Counted from the stretch's first letter, positions 24,885-34,039 are shown. The stretch is DNA of 49,532 nt from Porphyromonadaceae bacterium UBA7555 (GCA_002478045.1 DLLT01000031.1:1-49532), one strand, 5' to 3'. Numbers and translations: made by a program. Notes: generated by a model not told the origin, from the letters alone.

Positions 24885-25523
24885 ATGCTGAGATACACCA
24901 TCGCACTCATCATCGCCACTGCGACATTAGCCGTGCAAGCACGTACCGCCGCCGATTTCTTCGGCATGGCCGAGGCCGATGCCGCTTTCGATGCCATCAG
25001 CGCCACCACGCGTCTGGACATGCTCGACTACGCCCATTCGGGACTCACGACGCCCTCCAACAACCGCCAAGGCGGTGTGGCACGCATCATTTCCGTTTCC
25101 GATATGTCGATAAAGCTGACGCCGGCTACTTCGGTCGAAGCATCGCTCGATGTCCTCACGGCTGGCAAAGACACCGTCCTAATGGTCATCGAAACACTGC
25201 CGCTGCCACAAAAAGACAGCCGTATATCGTTCTATGACACGCAATGGCGTCCGCTGAAGAAAGCTCCGCTGGACACACCCAAGCTCTCCGACTGGATAGG
25301 CACAAAAGACAAGGCCACACTCGAACAAGCACAGCTGCAAATACCGTTTATGCTCTCCACCGCCGAGTACAATCACGATACACGCACGCTTACGCTTACA
25401 AGTTCAATGGACCGATACTTTGTCCCCGAAGACACCCCGGCGGTACTGGCACATCTTCATAAGTGCCTCGTATTCAGACTTGACAACAAATTGCGCTTCA
25501 CACGCACTACACCTCGGCCATGA
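24885..25523 (+). CDS. DUF3256 family exported protein
   Basis: The 212-residue product has a signal peptide (about residues 1-19, ending VQA). The middle reads RLDMLDYAHSGLTTPSNNR, MSIKLTPATSVEASLDVL and SRISFYDTQWRPLKKAPLDT, matching the DUF3256 family as I know it from Bacteroidales. No catalytic motif is known for the family. Its stop overlaps the xseA start by four bases (ATGA), so it heads a translationally coupled cluster. Why an exported protein is coupled to a nuclease gene is unclear. Confidence 0.8.
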   Translation: MLRYTIALIIATATLAVQARTAADFFGMAEADAAFDAISATTRLDMLDYAHSGLTTPSNNRQGGVARIISVSDMSIKLTPATSVEASLDVLTAGKDTVLMVIETLPLPQKDSRISFYDTQWRPLKKAPLDTPKLSDWIGTKDKATLEQAQLQIPFMLSTAEYNHDTRTLTLTSSMDRYFVPEDTPAVLAHLHKCLVFRLDNKLRFTRTTPRP

Positions 25524-26941
25524 ACGCTTCCTGCGCACAAGACAGTGCCGACAGCCGTAACGCGCTGTCCCTGCTGCAGCTCAACACCTTGGTGCGCGAG
25601 GCAGTCAGCGACGCCGCCGGCATACACGATGTCTGGATTACAGCCGAAACTTCGGACGTGCGCCAATCCGGCCCTCATTGCTACCTGCAATTGATACAGA
25701 AGGACGAGCAAGGAGCCACAGTGGCACGCATTTCGGCCAACATCTGGGGCAATGTATGGTCCTGCGTGTCGCGCAAATTTGCCGTGGCCACCGGAGCCAC
25801 CCTCGGCTCGGGCATACGCATTATGCTACGCGGCTCGGTGTCATTCCATCCATACCACGGAATAGCACTGACCATCACCGACATAGATCCGTCATACACC
25901 ATAGGCGATGCCGAACGACGTCTGCGCGAACTGCGCCAAAGGCTTACACAGGAAGGCCTTATCGGGCTCAATCAAAGCGTACCTTGGGGCGATATGCCGC
26001 AACGCATCGCCGTCATCAGCGCCCCCGGTGCCGCCGGATACGGCGACTTCAGCCACCAATTGTCGCACAACGAGGCGCATCTGCGCTTCAATACCGGGCT
26101 GTTCCCGGCCATTATGCAGGGCCAGAATACATCCACGACCGTCATCTCGGCGCTCAAAGATGTCATCGCCGAACGCACACGCTGGGATTGCGTGGTCATC
26201 ATCCGCGGCGGCGGAAGCACCAGCGACCTCGACGCCTTCAACGACTACGCCCTTGCCGCTGCCGTGGCCCGCTGCCCGCTGCCCGTGATTGTCGGCATAG
26301 GACACGAACGCGACCACACCATACTCGACGAAGTGGCCAAAGTGAGCACCAAGACCCCTACGGCTGCCGCCGAATGGCTCATAGCCAAGGGCAAAAGCGC
26401 ACTGCGACGCTTTGCAGATCTGGGTAACACTATGGCTCTGCTGGCTCAAAAAATCCTTGCCGACAACCGCACGCGCTACACCGAAGCGGCATACGCATTG
26501 CCCGCCACAGTCCAACGCGCGGCAGACGATGCCGGGCGCGCGCTGCGCAGCTATGCCACAGCTCTATATCGCGACGCCACCGACACTCTCTCGGATGCGG
26601 CCACTGCCCTTTTGCAGTCAACCTCCGCCATCGAACACGCCGTCACAGCCACCATCACGACACGGTGCAATGCCCTCAATGCCGCCGCCGCAACCATACC
26701 GCCGGCCATAAAAGCGCGACTGCTCATAGCCGACAATCTCTTGACATCCAAAGCGACACTGCTTGACGCCCTATCGCCCGAAAAAGTTCTGGCACGCGGA
26801 TACTCGCTGACATACGGAGCTGACGGACACATTCTCACCGATGCCACAGCCTTAGCCGTCGGCGATACCATCACCACACGACTTGCCGGTGGATCGACAA
26901 TACAATCACACGTAACCTCTAAAGACACCTCCAATGAATAA
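25520..26941 (+). CDS. xseA: Exodeoxyribonuclease VII large subunit
   Basis: The 473-residue product has an N-terminal OB fold (HDVWITAETSDVRQSGPHCY, YHGIALTITDIDPSYTIG). The catalytic middle carries RIAVISAPGAAGYGDF, RGGGSTSDLDAFNDYALAAA and GIGHERDHTILDEVA, and a long helical region follows. Exonuclease VII degrades single-stranded DNA from both ends in repair. The start ATG overlaps the previous stop, which supports it. The small subunit xseB overlaps its end by eight bases, the expected arrangement for a complex with many small subunits per large one. Confidence 0.96.
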   Translation: MNASCAQDSADSRNALSLLQLNTLVREAVSDAAGIHDVWITAETSDVRQSGPHCYLQLIQKDEQGATVARISANIWGNVWSCVSRKFAVATGATLGSGIRIMLRGSVSFHPYHGIALTITDIDPSYTIGDAERRLRELRQRLTQEGLIGLNQSVPWGDMPQRIAVISAPGAAGYGDFSHQLSHNEAHLRFNTGLFPAIMQGQNTSTTVISALKDVIAERTRWDCVVIIRGGGSTSDLDAFNDYALAAAVARCPLPVIVGIGHERDHTILDEVAKVSTKTPTAAAEWLIAKGKSALRRFADLGNTMALLAQKILADNRTRYTEAAYALPATVQRAADDAGRALRSYATALYRDATDTLSDAATALLQSTSAIEHAVTATITTRCNALNAAAATIPPAIKARLLIADNLLTSKATLLDALSPEKVLARGYSLTYGADGHILTDATALAVGDTITTRLAGGSTIQSHVTSKDTSNE

Positions 26942-27155
26942 CAACAACGAACCCAAGACATACGTCGAAGCAATCACCGAACTCGAAGGCATCATTGCTT
27001 CGCTGCAAGATCCGGACTGCGACATCGACACTATGGTCGCCAAGACTCGCCGCGGCGCCTTCCTGCTCAAGTATTGCCGCAGTCGCCTGACCACAGTCAG
27101 CCGTGAGCTGGACACCATCTTGGATGACATCCGTGAAACTCCCGAACAAGACTGA
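26934..27155 (+). CDS. xseB: Exodeoxyribonuclease VII small subunit
   Basis: The 73-residue product fits the short helical XseB family: TYVEAITELEGIIASLQDPD, then a Leu/Lys-rich helix LKYCRSRLTTVSRELD. It overlaps xseA by eight bases, which indicates coupled translation and is the main support for a protein this short. Confidence 0.93.
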   Translation: MNNNNEPKTYVEAITELEGIIASLQDPDCDIDTMVAKTRRGAFLLKYCRSRLTTVSRELDTILDDIRETPEQD

Positions 27156-27158
27156 GCT

Positions 27159-27653
27159 ATGTCAAAGAAGCACGCTGCATCCAATAAGACCAATGCCGCA
27201 AGGTTGCTTGATGCCGCCGGCATCAAATACACACTCGTCCCCTATCCCGTGGACGAAGATCATCTCGAAGCAACGCACGTGGCCGAGTGCCTCGGCGAGG
27301 ACATACGCCGGGTATTCAAGACACTGGTGCTGCGAGGCGAACGTTGCGGCCTGTTTGTATGCGTCGTCCCGGGCGACGCCGAAGTAGACCTCAAAAAAGC
27401 CGCCCGCGCTATCGGCGACAAAAAGGTCGACCTAATACCTATGCGCGAATTGCTACCCCTCACCGGATACATCCGCGGAGGATGCTCGCCAATAGGCATG
27501 AAGAAGGTTCTACCCACGCTGATACACAACACAGTCAACGATTTCGACTCAGTATACGTGAGCGCCGGCGTCCGCGGGCTTCAGTTGTGTATCGCCCCTA
27601 CCGACCTCGTATCCGCCTCTTCAGCCACCGTCACCGACCTCATCAAAGAATGA
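27159..27653 (+). CDS. ybaK: Cys-tRNA(Pro)/aminoacyl-tRNA deacylase, YbaK/EbsC type
   Basis: The 164-residue product belongs to the YbaK family, which removes cysteine from mischarged tRNA(Pro). It shows AARLLDAAGIKYTLVPYP at the N-terminus, RRVFKTLVLRGE, then GDAEVDLKKAARAIGDKKVD and the conserved GGCSPIGMKK. All are at the expected places, and the length is standard. It starts three bases after xseB and ends one base before aroC, so it is embedded in the same transcript. Confidence 0.94.
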   Translation: MSKKHAASNKTNAARLLDAAGIKYTLVPYPVDEDHLEATHVAECLGEDIRRVFKTLVLRGERCGLFVCVVPGDAEVDLKKAARAIGDKKVDLIPMRELLPLTGYIRGGCSPIGMKKVLPTLIHNTVNDFDSVYVSAGVRGLQLCIAPTDLVSASSATVTDLIKE

Positions 27654-27654
27654 T

Positions 27655-28773
27655 ATGAACACCTTTGGCACAACATACACCCTGACATCCTTCGGCGAAA
27701 GCCATGGCCCGGCCATAGGCGGCGTCATCGACGGCATGCCCGCCGGAGTACACATCAACCTCGACAAACTGCAAGCAGCCCTAAATCGGCGACGTCCGGG
27801 ACAATCGTCCCTAACCACGGCTCGCAGCGAACCCGATAAAGTACAAATCCTTTCGGGAATAATTGACGCGAACGTGTGCGCCGGGACTTCGGACACACCG
27901 GATTACATCACCCTCGGCACACCCATAGGATTTGTAATACCCAACACGTCACAACATTCGCACGACTACGAGGACCTGCGCAACGCCTACCGTCCCGGAC
28001 ATGCCGACTACGCCTATCAAGCCAAGTACGGCATACGCGACCACCGAGGCGGAGGTCGTGCCAGTGCTCGCGAGACAGCTGCACGTATCGTTGCCGGTGC
28101 CCTGGCCATGCAAGCCATGGCCGCCTACGGCATAGACATACGCGCCTACACTCGCGCCATCGGAGGCATAAGTGCCAATATCGACCCGATGACCTCAACT
28201 CCCTCATTGATAGAGTCAAATGCCGTACGATGCCCGGATGCAACGGCAGCCGCAGCTATGGAAGCAGCCATACTCGAAGCCAAAGGCCGTGGCGACACAC
28301 TCGGCGGAATCATCGAATGTATCATCACCGGGATGCCGGCAGGCGCAGGCGACCCCGTGGCCGGAAAACTACAAGCGTTACTGGCCCAAGCAATGATGAG
28401 CATACCCGCAGCCAAAGGCTTCGAATACGGAATGGGATTTGAGGGCGCGGCACGCCAAGGCTCTCAAGTCATAGACACCTGGATGCCGGCACCGGACGAC
28501 CCGCGCGGCATAGCTGCCGCTGCCAACAATTCAGGCGGTATACAAGGCGGCATTTCCAACGGCGAGCCCATAATCTTTCGCGTGGCTTTCAAGCCGGTAG
28601 CCACACTGCTACGCCCGGTGCAAACCGTAGACACCAACCATCGTGCCGCAACCATCGAAGTGCACGGGCGACACGACCCCTGCGTAGTACCGCGTGCCAT
28701 ACCGGTCGTCGAAGCTATGGCCGCAATCACGGTGTTCGGTGCACTGCTGCGCAACCGCGCCGCACGCATTTGA
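27655..28773 (+). CDS. aroC: Chorismate synthase
   Basis: The 372-residue enzyme makes chorismate, the branch point for aromatic amino acids and folate, using reduced FMN. Signatures are FGESHGPAIGGVIDGMPAG near the start, RGGGRASARETAARIVAGA in the middle and RHDPCVVPRAIPVVEAMAAI near the end, all intact. It is the last gene of the DUF3256-xseA-xseB-ybaK-aroC cluster. A separate promoter element for the next gene begins about 60 bases after its stop. Confidence 0.97.
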   Translation: MNTFGTTYTLTSFGESHGPAIGGVIDGMPAGVHINLDKLQAALNRRRPGQSSLTTARSEPDKVQILSGIIDANVCAGTSDTPDYITLGTPIGFVIPNTSQHSHDYEDLRNAYRPGHADYAYQAKYGIRDHRGGGRASARETAARIVAGALAMQAMAAYGIDIRAYTRAIGGISANIDPMTSTPSLIESNAVRCPDATAAAAMEAAILEAKGRGDTLGGIIECIITGMPAGAGDPVAGKLQALLAQAMMSIPAAKGFEYGMGFEGAARQGSQVIDTWMPAPDDPRGIAAAANNSGGIQGGISNGEPIIFRVAFKPVATLLRPVQTVDTNHRAATIEVHGRHDPCVVPRAIPVVEAMAAITVFGALLRNRAARI

Positions 28774-28832
28774 CACCCGAAACTTTTGACCCCAAAATAA
28801 TCTTCAATAACGTAGAAGTCGTAGAAAAAATA

Positions 28833-28840
28833 TACCTTTG
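28833..28840 (+). promoter_or_regulatory. Promoter -7 element for the small barrel protein
   Basis: TACCTTTG followed by CA fits TAnnTTTG. No TTG box lies at the right distance upstream. The start codon is 62 bases downstream. Confidence 0.5.
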
Positions 28841-28901
28841 CATCGCCGTACACCACGACATACAATCAGTAAAAACAACCAAATCTTACACTAAACCACT
28901 T

Positions 28902-29375
28902 ATGAAAAAATTATTATTGACAGCACTCTGCGCCCTTCTCGGCGTATGCGCCTATGCGCAAAAAGGCTCCAACGCCATCGGCGGAAACATCCTTTACGAC
29001 ACACAAGCGACCCAGTCCATCGGCATCGGTATCAAGGCTCAGCACTTCTTCACCGACAGCTTCCGCGGCGAGGCTTCCTTCAACTACTTCTTCCAGAACG
29101 ACGAAGTGTCAATGTTTGACTTCAACGCCAACCTTCACTATCTGGTAAACATCACCAACAACTTCCATCTTTATCCTCTGATAGGTCTCACTGTAGGACA
29201 CTATATGTTTGATATTGACGGCATAGATAGCGAAACACGCGTGGGCGGCAACTTCGGTGGCGGCATTGAATACGACCTCACCTCCAACCTCACCATAGGT
29301 TTTGAAGGCAAATACCAACTGGTAAGCGACTTCGACCAAGGCGTCATCTCCGTAGGCCTCACCTACCGCTTCTAA
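28902..29375 (+). CDS. Small outer-membrane beta-barrel protein
   Basis: The mature product follows a clear signal peptide, MKKLLLTALCALLGVCAYAQ, which sets the start at 28902 instead of the ATG at 28770 that lies before the promoter. The 157 residues show about eight amphipathic strands with periodic Gly and aromatic residues (LHYLVNITNNFHLYPLIGLT, GGGIEYDLTSNLTIGFEGKY). It ends GLTYRF, the barrel-type C-terminus. It resembles the OmpW/porin-family small barrels common in Bacteroidales; substrate unknown. It is flanked by its own promoter and a terminator. Confidence 0.85.
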   Translation: MKKLLLTALCALLGVCAYAQKGSNAIGGNILYDTQATQSIGIGIKAQHFFTDSFRGEASFNYFFQNDEVSMFDFNANLHYLVNITNNFHLYPLIGLTVGHYMFDIDGIDSETRVGGNFGGGIEYDLTSNLTIGFEGKYQLVSDFDQGVISVGLTYRF

Positions 29376-29425
29376 AAAAGTCCATAACCGCATGTAACAC
29401 GGCTATTTCGAAACACAACTCAATA

Positions 29426-29462
29426 GATTACCACTGCCACAAGTAGACAGGCAGTGGTAATC
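29426..29462 (+). terminator. Terminator after the small barrel gene
   Basis: GATTACCACTGCC (29426-29438) pairs perfectly with GGCAGTGGTAATC (29450-29462), followed by TCGTTTTTT. It is a textbook intrinsic terminator. Confidence 0.93.
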
Positions 29463-29520
29463 TCGTTTTTTCAGCCTTTTTCTAATTAAAACACCGGAGC
29501 AAAAATACATGCGTAAAAAG

Positions 29521-29552
29521 TTGGCGTATTCGGCGAAAAAACAGTAACTTTG
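29521..29552 (+). promoter_or_regulatory. Promoter for the membrane TPR protein gene
   Basis: TTGG at 29521-29524 and TAACTTTG at 29545-29552 are 21 bases apart. The 16 bases GCGTAAAAAGTTGGCG (29511-29526) are repeated exactly at the DUF177-rpmF promoter (33411-33426). Confidence 0.78.
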
Positions 29553-29652
29553 CACTTCGGAAGCGTAGCAGCCTCCGGCAGCATCGGCATCGACACACCG
29601 TCAGAAGCCCGAAAACTGCATCAAACCAAGCAAAAAAAAGATACACTAAATA

Positions 29653-30303
29653 ATGGAAAACAAAGAATTTACCACCCCCGAAGCGTTGCAGGAAGCCCGC
29701 GAACAGGCCCGCGCACAACGCAACAAGAAAATCTTCATTTTCTCGTCTATTGCCATCTTAGTAGTCCTCGTAATTGCCGGAGCAGTGTACTTCCTGCACG
29801 CCAACGCAGTCAGCAAAGCCAACGATGCCATCGGTCTGGCCGACATCGAGACCAACGACAGCATCCGCAACGCAATGTATCAGAAGATTGCCGATGACGG
29901 TAGCACAGCCGCCAACGAACGCGCCCAGCTTATGGTCGCCATCCGCGCTTACAACGACTCCAACTACACCAAAGCCATTGAATACCTCGACAAGACCTCG
30001 GTAAGCAGCGAAATCATCGGTGCCGGCGTATACAGTCTCAAAGGCGACTGCTACGCCAACCTCAATAAGCTTGACGAAGCCGTCAGCGAATACGAAAACG
30101 CTGTAAACAAAGCCAACGGCAACCCCATGATTACGCCGTTCATCCTCATCAAGATGGCCAACGTATACGCTCAGCAGAAGAACTATGCCAAGGAATACGA
30201 ATGCTACAACACCATCCGCACCGATTATCAGGCATACGTACAGCAGGCACGTATCAACATTGACAAATACGTAGAGCGCGCACGCATCCGCGCCGGAAAA
30301 TAA
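29653..30303 (+). CDS. Membrane-anchored TPR protein (YfgM-like)
   Basis: The 216-residue product has a short charged N-terminus, one membrane helix (about residues 27-48, IFIFSSIAILVVLVIAGAVY) and about three TPR units (IEYLDKTSVSSEIIGAGVYS, NKLDEAVSEYENAVNKANGN, NYAKEYECYNTIR). This is the layout of YfgM, the partner of PpiD at the Sec translocon. That pairing is plausible here because a PpiD-like protein is encoded about 7 kb away, but it is inference. The gene has its own promoter and ends in a hairpin. Confidence 0.82.
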   Translation: MENKEFTTPEALQEAREQARAQRNKKIFIFSSIAILVVLVIAGAVYFLHANAVSKANDAIGLADIETNDSIRNAMYQKIADDGSTAANERAQLMVAIRAYNDSNYTKAIEYLDKTSVSSEIIGAGVYSLKGDCYANLNKLDEAVSEYENAVNKANGNPMITPFILIKMANVYAQQKNYAKEYECYNTIRTDYQAYVQQARINIDKYVERARIRAGK

Positions 30304-30350
30304 TATAGCGCCGAGCCTCCTGACGCAAATTCTCTATCCATAACCAATCG

Positions 30351-30384
30351 CGGACAGTGCTCCCTATCGTGGGAACGCTGTCCG
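30351..30384 (+). terminator. Hairpin after the membrane TPR gene
   Basis: CGGACAG (30351-30357) pairs with CTGTCCG (30378-30384). An inner TCCC/GGGA pairing is interrupted by a small bulge. There is no T-run. Confidence 0.6.
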
Positions 30385-30422
30385 TTGCATAATACGCAGG
30401 TTTCCAAAAAGCGTCAACACCT

Positions 30423-31877
30423 ATGTCCGCAGCACAAGAGACAGAACATACCACCGACAGCGCCGCTCTCAACGCCGGCGACAGCCAAAACGCCAACGCT
30501 AACAACAGCAAAGACAATGCCTCCGGACTCAACAGCCTGGCGACACGTCCCATAGGCAAACTCCTATGGCAATACAGCGTACCCGCCGTGGCCGGAATGG
30601 TAGTCGTATCGCTATACAACGTCATCGACCGCATATTCATCGGTCGAGGCGTCGGACCGGACGCAATATCCGGACTGGCCATCACCTTCCCGCTGATGAA
30701 CCTATCCACAGCCCTCGGCGTACTGGTGGGCGCAGGCGCGTCCGCTCGCGTGTCCATAATGCTTGGAGCCAAACGATTGCGCGAAGCGCAGACAATATTA
30801 GGCAACTCGCTGGTGCTGCTGCTGATTTTCGCCACAATATACATCACCGCCTTTGCCGTATTCCTGGATCCACTGCTACGCGCATTCGGAGCCAGCGAAC
30901 ACACGCTCCCCTACGCCCACGACTTTATGTCGGTGCTGCTTCCGGGTATGCTGCTGATGAATCTCAGCTTCTCGCTCAACAACATCCAACGCGCCTCCGG
31001 ATACCCGCGTCGCGCAATGATGACAATGATACTCAGTGCCGTAGCCAACGCCATACTCGCGCCTATATTCATCTTCGGTCTCGACATGGGCATACGCGGT
31101 GCCGCACTGGCCACGGACTTGGCCATGGCCGGCACACTGATATTTGTACTCTGGCACTTCTTTGACCGGCGCAGCAATCTGCACTTCACTCGCGGCACCT
31201 ACCGATTGCGCCGCACAGTGGTCATCAGTATCATTGGCATAGGCGCTGCGCCCTCGCTGGTGAATGCCGCCGCCTCGCTCATCAGCTTCCTGATAAACAA
31301 CACAATGTACACCTATGGCGGCGACAACGCCGTAGGCGCCGCCGGCATATTCACCACCTACGCATCACTGATTACAATGATTATTATCGGCATCTGCCAA
31401 GGTATGCAACCCGTGGTCGGATACAATTACGGTGCGGGCAAACTCAATCGTCTACGCCGCGCCTATATGCTGACATTGGCAGCCGCCACAATACTCAGCA
31501 TCCTCGGTTGGTGCGGAGCCTTCTTTATTCCCGGAACCATCGCCTCAATATTCACCACAGACGCAGACCTGATCAACGCCACCTCGCACGGACTCAGCCT
31601 TGCCCTTTTGGCCTTTATGTTCGTGGGATTTCAGATAGTATCAACTAACTTTTTCCAAAGCATCGGCTGCGTCGGCAAGTCCATATTTTTGGGGCTGTCA
31701 CGCCAAGTTCTCTTCCTTATCCCGCTGCTGCTGATTATGCCCGGAATATGGAAGTTGGACGGCGTATGGCTCTCATTCCCCATCGCCGACATCTTTGCCA
31801 CCGCCGTCACCGTCGTACTGATAATCATAGAATTCAGACGATTACGCAATATGACACCCGGCGGAGCCGTGGCATAA
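30423..31877 (+). CDS. MATE family efflux transporter
   Basis: The 484-residue product has a soluble N-terminal stretch of about 40 residues (Asn/Ala/Ser-rich) and then twelve membrane helices. Typical MATE stretches are LLWQYSVPAVAGMVVVSLYN, GPDAISGLAITFPLMN, GVLVGAGASARVSIMLGA and GICQGMQPVVGYNYGAGK. MATE proteins export drugs or cationic compounds in exchange for H+ or Na+; the substrate cannot be inferred. Whether the polar N-terminal extension is translated is uncertain; the next in-frame Met comes too late to replace it. The following helicase gene begins 40 bases after the stop. Confidence 0.93.
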   Translation: MSAAQETEHTTDSAALNAGDSQNANANNSKDNASGLNSLATRPIGKLLWQYSVPAVAGMVVVSLYNVIDRIFIGRGVGPDAISGLAITFPLMNLSTALGVLVGAGASARVSIMLGAKRLREAQTILGNSLVLLLIFATIYITAFAVFLDPLLRAFGASEHTLPYAHDFMSVLLPGMLLMNLSFSLNNIQRASGYPRRAMMTMILSAVANAILAPIFIFGLDMGIRGAALATDLAMAGTLIFVLWHFFDRRSNLHFTRGTYRLRRTVVISIIGIGAAPSLVNAAASLISFLINNTMYTYGGDNAVGAAGIFTTYASLITMIIIGICQGMQPVVGYNYGAGKLNRLRRAYMLTLAAATILSILGWCGAFFIPGTIASIFTTDADLINATSHGLSLALLAFMFVGFQIVSTNFFQSIGCVGKSIFLGLSRQVLFLIPLLLIMPGIWKLDGVWLSFPIADIFATAVTVVLIIIEFRRLRNMTPGGAVA

Positions 31878-31917
31878 ACGATGCATTCGCACAACGACAA
31901 AACAAGCAGAGCACAAT

Positions 31918-33303
31918 ATGACCTTTGAACAATTAGACCTCAGCGATGAAGTTCTTGACGCACTCTACGACATGAACTTCGAGGAATGTACACCCATACA
32001 AGAGCAATCCATACCCTACATACTGCAAGGGCGCGACCTCATAGCCATAGCACAAACCGGCACAGGCAAAACCGCTGCATACCTCCTGCCCATCATCAGC
32101 CGCCTATACACCGACGGAGCGCCCACCGATGCCATCAACTGCATTGTCATGGCCCCCACACGCGAACTGGCACAGCAAATCGACCGACAGATGGAAGGCA
32201 TGGCTTACTACCTACCGGTCAGCTCCATAGCCGTTTATGGCGGAACAGACGGACCGACATTTGCCCGTCAGCAAAACAGTATGCGCGCCGGCGCCGATGT
32301 CGTCATCGCCACCCCCGGACGCCTGCTTGCGCACATGCAAATGGGATCCATAGACCTGAGCCGCGTGTCATTCTTCGTACTCGACGAAGCCGACCGAATG
32401 CTTGATATGGGATTTTACGATGACATCATGCAGATTGTCCGCTGCCTGCCCAAGGAGCGCCAAACCCTGATGTTCAGCGCCACAATGCCGCCCAAAATCA
32501 AAAAACTCGCCGAAGAAATTCTCCATAACCCCGCCGAGGTCAAAATAGCCGTATCGCGTCCCGCCGACGGCATTGACCAAAGCGCATACATCTGCCACGA
32601 GCGCCAAAAAACACCCATACTTTTGGACCTATTGCGTAAAGACGGGGGCGCCAAGCGTGTCATCATCTTCGCATCCTCCAAGCTCAAAGTCAAGGACCTC
32701 ACGCGCCAGCTACGACAGGCACATCTCAATGTAGCACAAATACATAGCGACCTCGACCAGAAAGAGCGCGATGAAGTTATGCTCGGATTCCGCGCAGGGA
32801 AAATAGACATCCTCGTGGCCACAGACATCGTGGCTCGCGGCATCGACATCGATGACATAACAATGGTCATCAACTATGACGTACCCTACGAAGCCGAAGA
32901 CTATGTCCACCGCATCGGCCGCACCGCACGCGCCGGCAGCCAAGGACGCGCCATCACTATGGTCAGCACCATGGACCAATTCCGTTTCGGCCAAATAGAG
33001 AAATTCCTCGATAAGCCCGTACGCAAAGAGCCCGTAGCTCCCGAGTATGGCGAAGCACCCGAGTACCACCCCGAACGTCGCATAGACCAACGCCACGGCT
33101 CAAACGGCCGAGGCAAAGGTGGCGACCGAAGCAAAGGCAAACCACGCAACACCAAGCCGGCGAGACACAACGACAAGCCGATTGAAAGCAAAAACAACAC
33201 CAACAATAGCAACAACGCAAAGAAGCGCAACAAGAAGCCCTTCAGGCGCAATAACAGTAAAAAAAGTCAGCCCAAGAACGAGAGGAACGAAGGCCACGAC
33301 TAA
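31918..33303 (+). CDS. DEAD-box RNA helicase, RhlE-like
   Basis: The 461-residue helicase has the Q-motif PIQEQ, AQTGTGKT (45-52), PTRELAQQI, TPGRLLAHM, VLDEADRMLDMGF, SATMP, ATDIVARGIDIDD and HRIGRTARAG. After about residue 383 the core gives way to an Asn/Lys/Arg-rich tail with little predicted order, typical of RhlE-type helicases that act on ribosomal RNA. It lacks the DbpA domain present in the other helicase of the window. It is likely cotranscribed with the MATE gene upstream. Confidence 0.93.
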   Translation: MTFEQLDLSDEVLDALYDMNFEECTPIQEQSIPYILQGRDLIAIAQTGTGKTAAYLLPIISRLYTDGAPTDAINCIVMAPTRELAQQIDRQMEGMAYYLPVSSIAVYGGTDGPTFARQQNSMRAGADVVIATPGRLLAHMQMGSIDLSRVSFFVLDEADRMLDMGFYDDIMQIVRCLPKERQTLMFSATMPPKIKKLAEEILHNPAEVKIAVSRPADGIDQSAYICHERQKTPILLDLLRKDGGAKRVIIFASSKLKVKDLTRQLRQAHLNVAQIHSDLDQKERDEVMLGFRAGKIDILVATDIVARGIDIDDITMVINYDVPYEAEDYVHRIGRTARAGSQGRAITMVSTMDQFRFGQIEKFLDKPVRKEPVAPEYGEAPEYHPERRIDQRHGSNGRGKGGDRSKGKPRNTKPARHNDKPIESKNNTNNSNNAKKRNKKPFRRNNSKKSQPKNERNEGHD

Positions 33304-33330
33304 AGTCTGAATGGACACGACAGCATTTCT

Positions 33331-33354
33331 ATCAACCGCCCAATCAACCGCCCA
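33331..33354. repeat. 12-bp tandem duplication
   Basis: ATCAACCGCCCA occurs twice without a gap just after the RhlE-like gene. It is probably a slippage product. Confidence 0.6.
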
Positions 33355-33386
33355 AAACGGCCCGAAAAGCCCGACAAAACACTAAA

Positions 33387-33408
33387 ACTAAAACATTGCC
33401 GTTTTAGT
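33387..33408 (+). terminator. Possible terminator after the RhlE-like gene
   Basis: ACTAAAAC (33387-33394) pairs with GTTTTAGT (33401-33408) around a 6-base loop. The stem is AT-rich and only 8 bp. Confidence 0.5.
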
Positions 33409-33420
33409 CTGCGTAAAAAG

Positions 33421-33451
33421 TTGGCGGTTTGGAAGTTTTTGTCTAACTTTG
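33421..33451 (+). promoter_or_regulatory. Promoter for the DUF177-rpmF-fabH cluster
   Basis: TTGG at 33421-33424 and TAACTTTG at 33444-33451 are 20 bases apart. The upstream part shares 16 identical bases with the promoter at 29521-29552. The start codon follows about 30 bases after the -7 element. Confidence 0.82.
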
Positions 33452-33481
33452 CAAAGTTTTTCCCACCCGACTTAAAAGACA

Positions 33482-34039
33482 ATGGGTACTCTCGCCGAAT
33501 ACAAGCTACCGCTAAGGTCTTTAGTGATAGGCACACACAAATTCAGCTTCCGTCTGACAAAGGAATTCTTTGAGCAGATGGAAAGCGCGGATGTGCGTGA
33601 CGGCGACATCCTTGCCGAAGTCACCGTGGGATACAACGGCGAAGTCTACGAGATAGACATGCACTGCACCGGAGAGGTTACCATAGCCTGCGACCGCTGT
33701 CTGGACGATATGCAAGAGAGTATTGACGCCGACTACCACACCGCAGCCAAGTATGGCGACCGCTACAACGATGAAGACGAGGCCCTGATTGAGATGCCGC
33801 GCAGCGACAGCGATTTGGACATCGCGCACATGCTTTATGACACGGTAATGCTGGACATCCCCATACAGCACATACACGCCGAGGGACAGTGCAATAGCGA
33901 TATGAGCGATATTCTCAGCCGACACCGCGTAATTGATATGCAAGAGAGCGCGGAGCAAGGCCACGAAAACGCCGAAGACGCCGAGACGCCCAACGACCCT
34001 CGATGGGACGCACTCAAAAACTTCAAAACGCAAGACTAA
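33482..34039 (+). CDS. DUF177 (YceD-like) protein
   Basis: The 185-residue product matches the YceD/DUF177 family encoded just before rpmF in many bacteria; the family is linked to 23S rRNA accumulation. A conserved cysteine cluster stands at residues 62, 70 and 73 (CTGEVTIACDRCLDDM), then an acidic region and DILSRHRVID near the C-terminus. Position directly upstream of rpmF is the classic arrangement and strengthens the call. The C-terminus (SAEQGHENAEDAETPNDPRW) is acidic and probably flexible. Confidence 0.9.
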   Translation: MGTLAEYKLPLRSLVIGTHKFSFRLTKEFFEQMESADVRDGDILAEVTVGYNGEVYEIDMHCTGEVTIACDRCLDDMQESIDADYHTAAKYGDRYNDEDEALIEMPRSDSDLDIAHMLYDTVMLDIPIQHIHAEGQCNSDMSDILSRHRVIDMQESAEQGHENAEDAETPNDPRWDALKNFKTQD

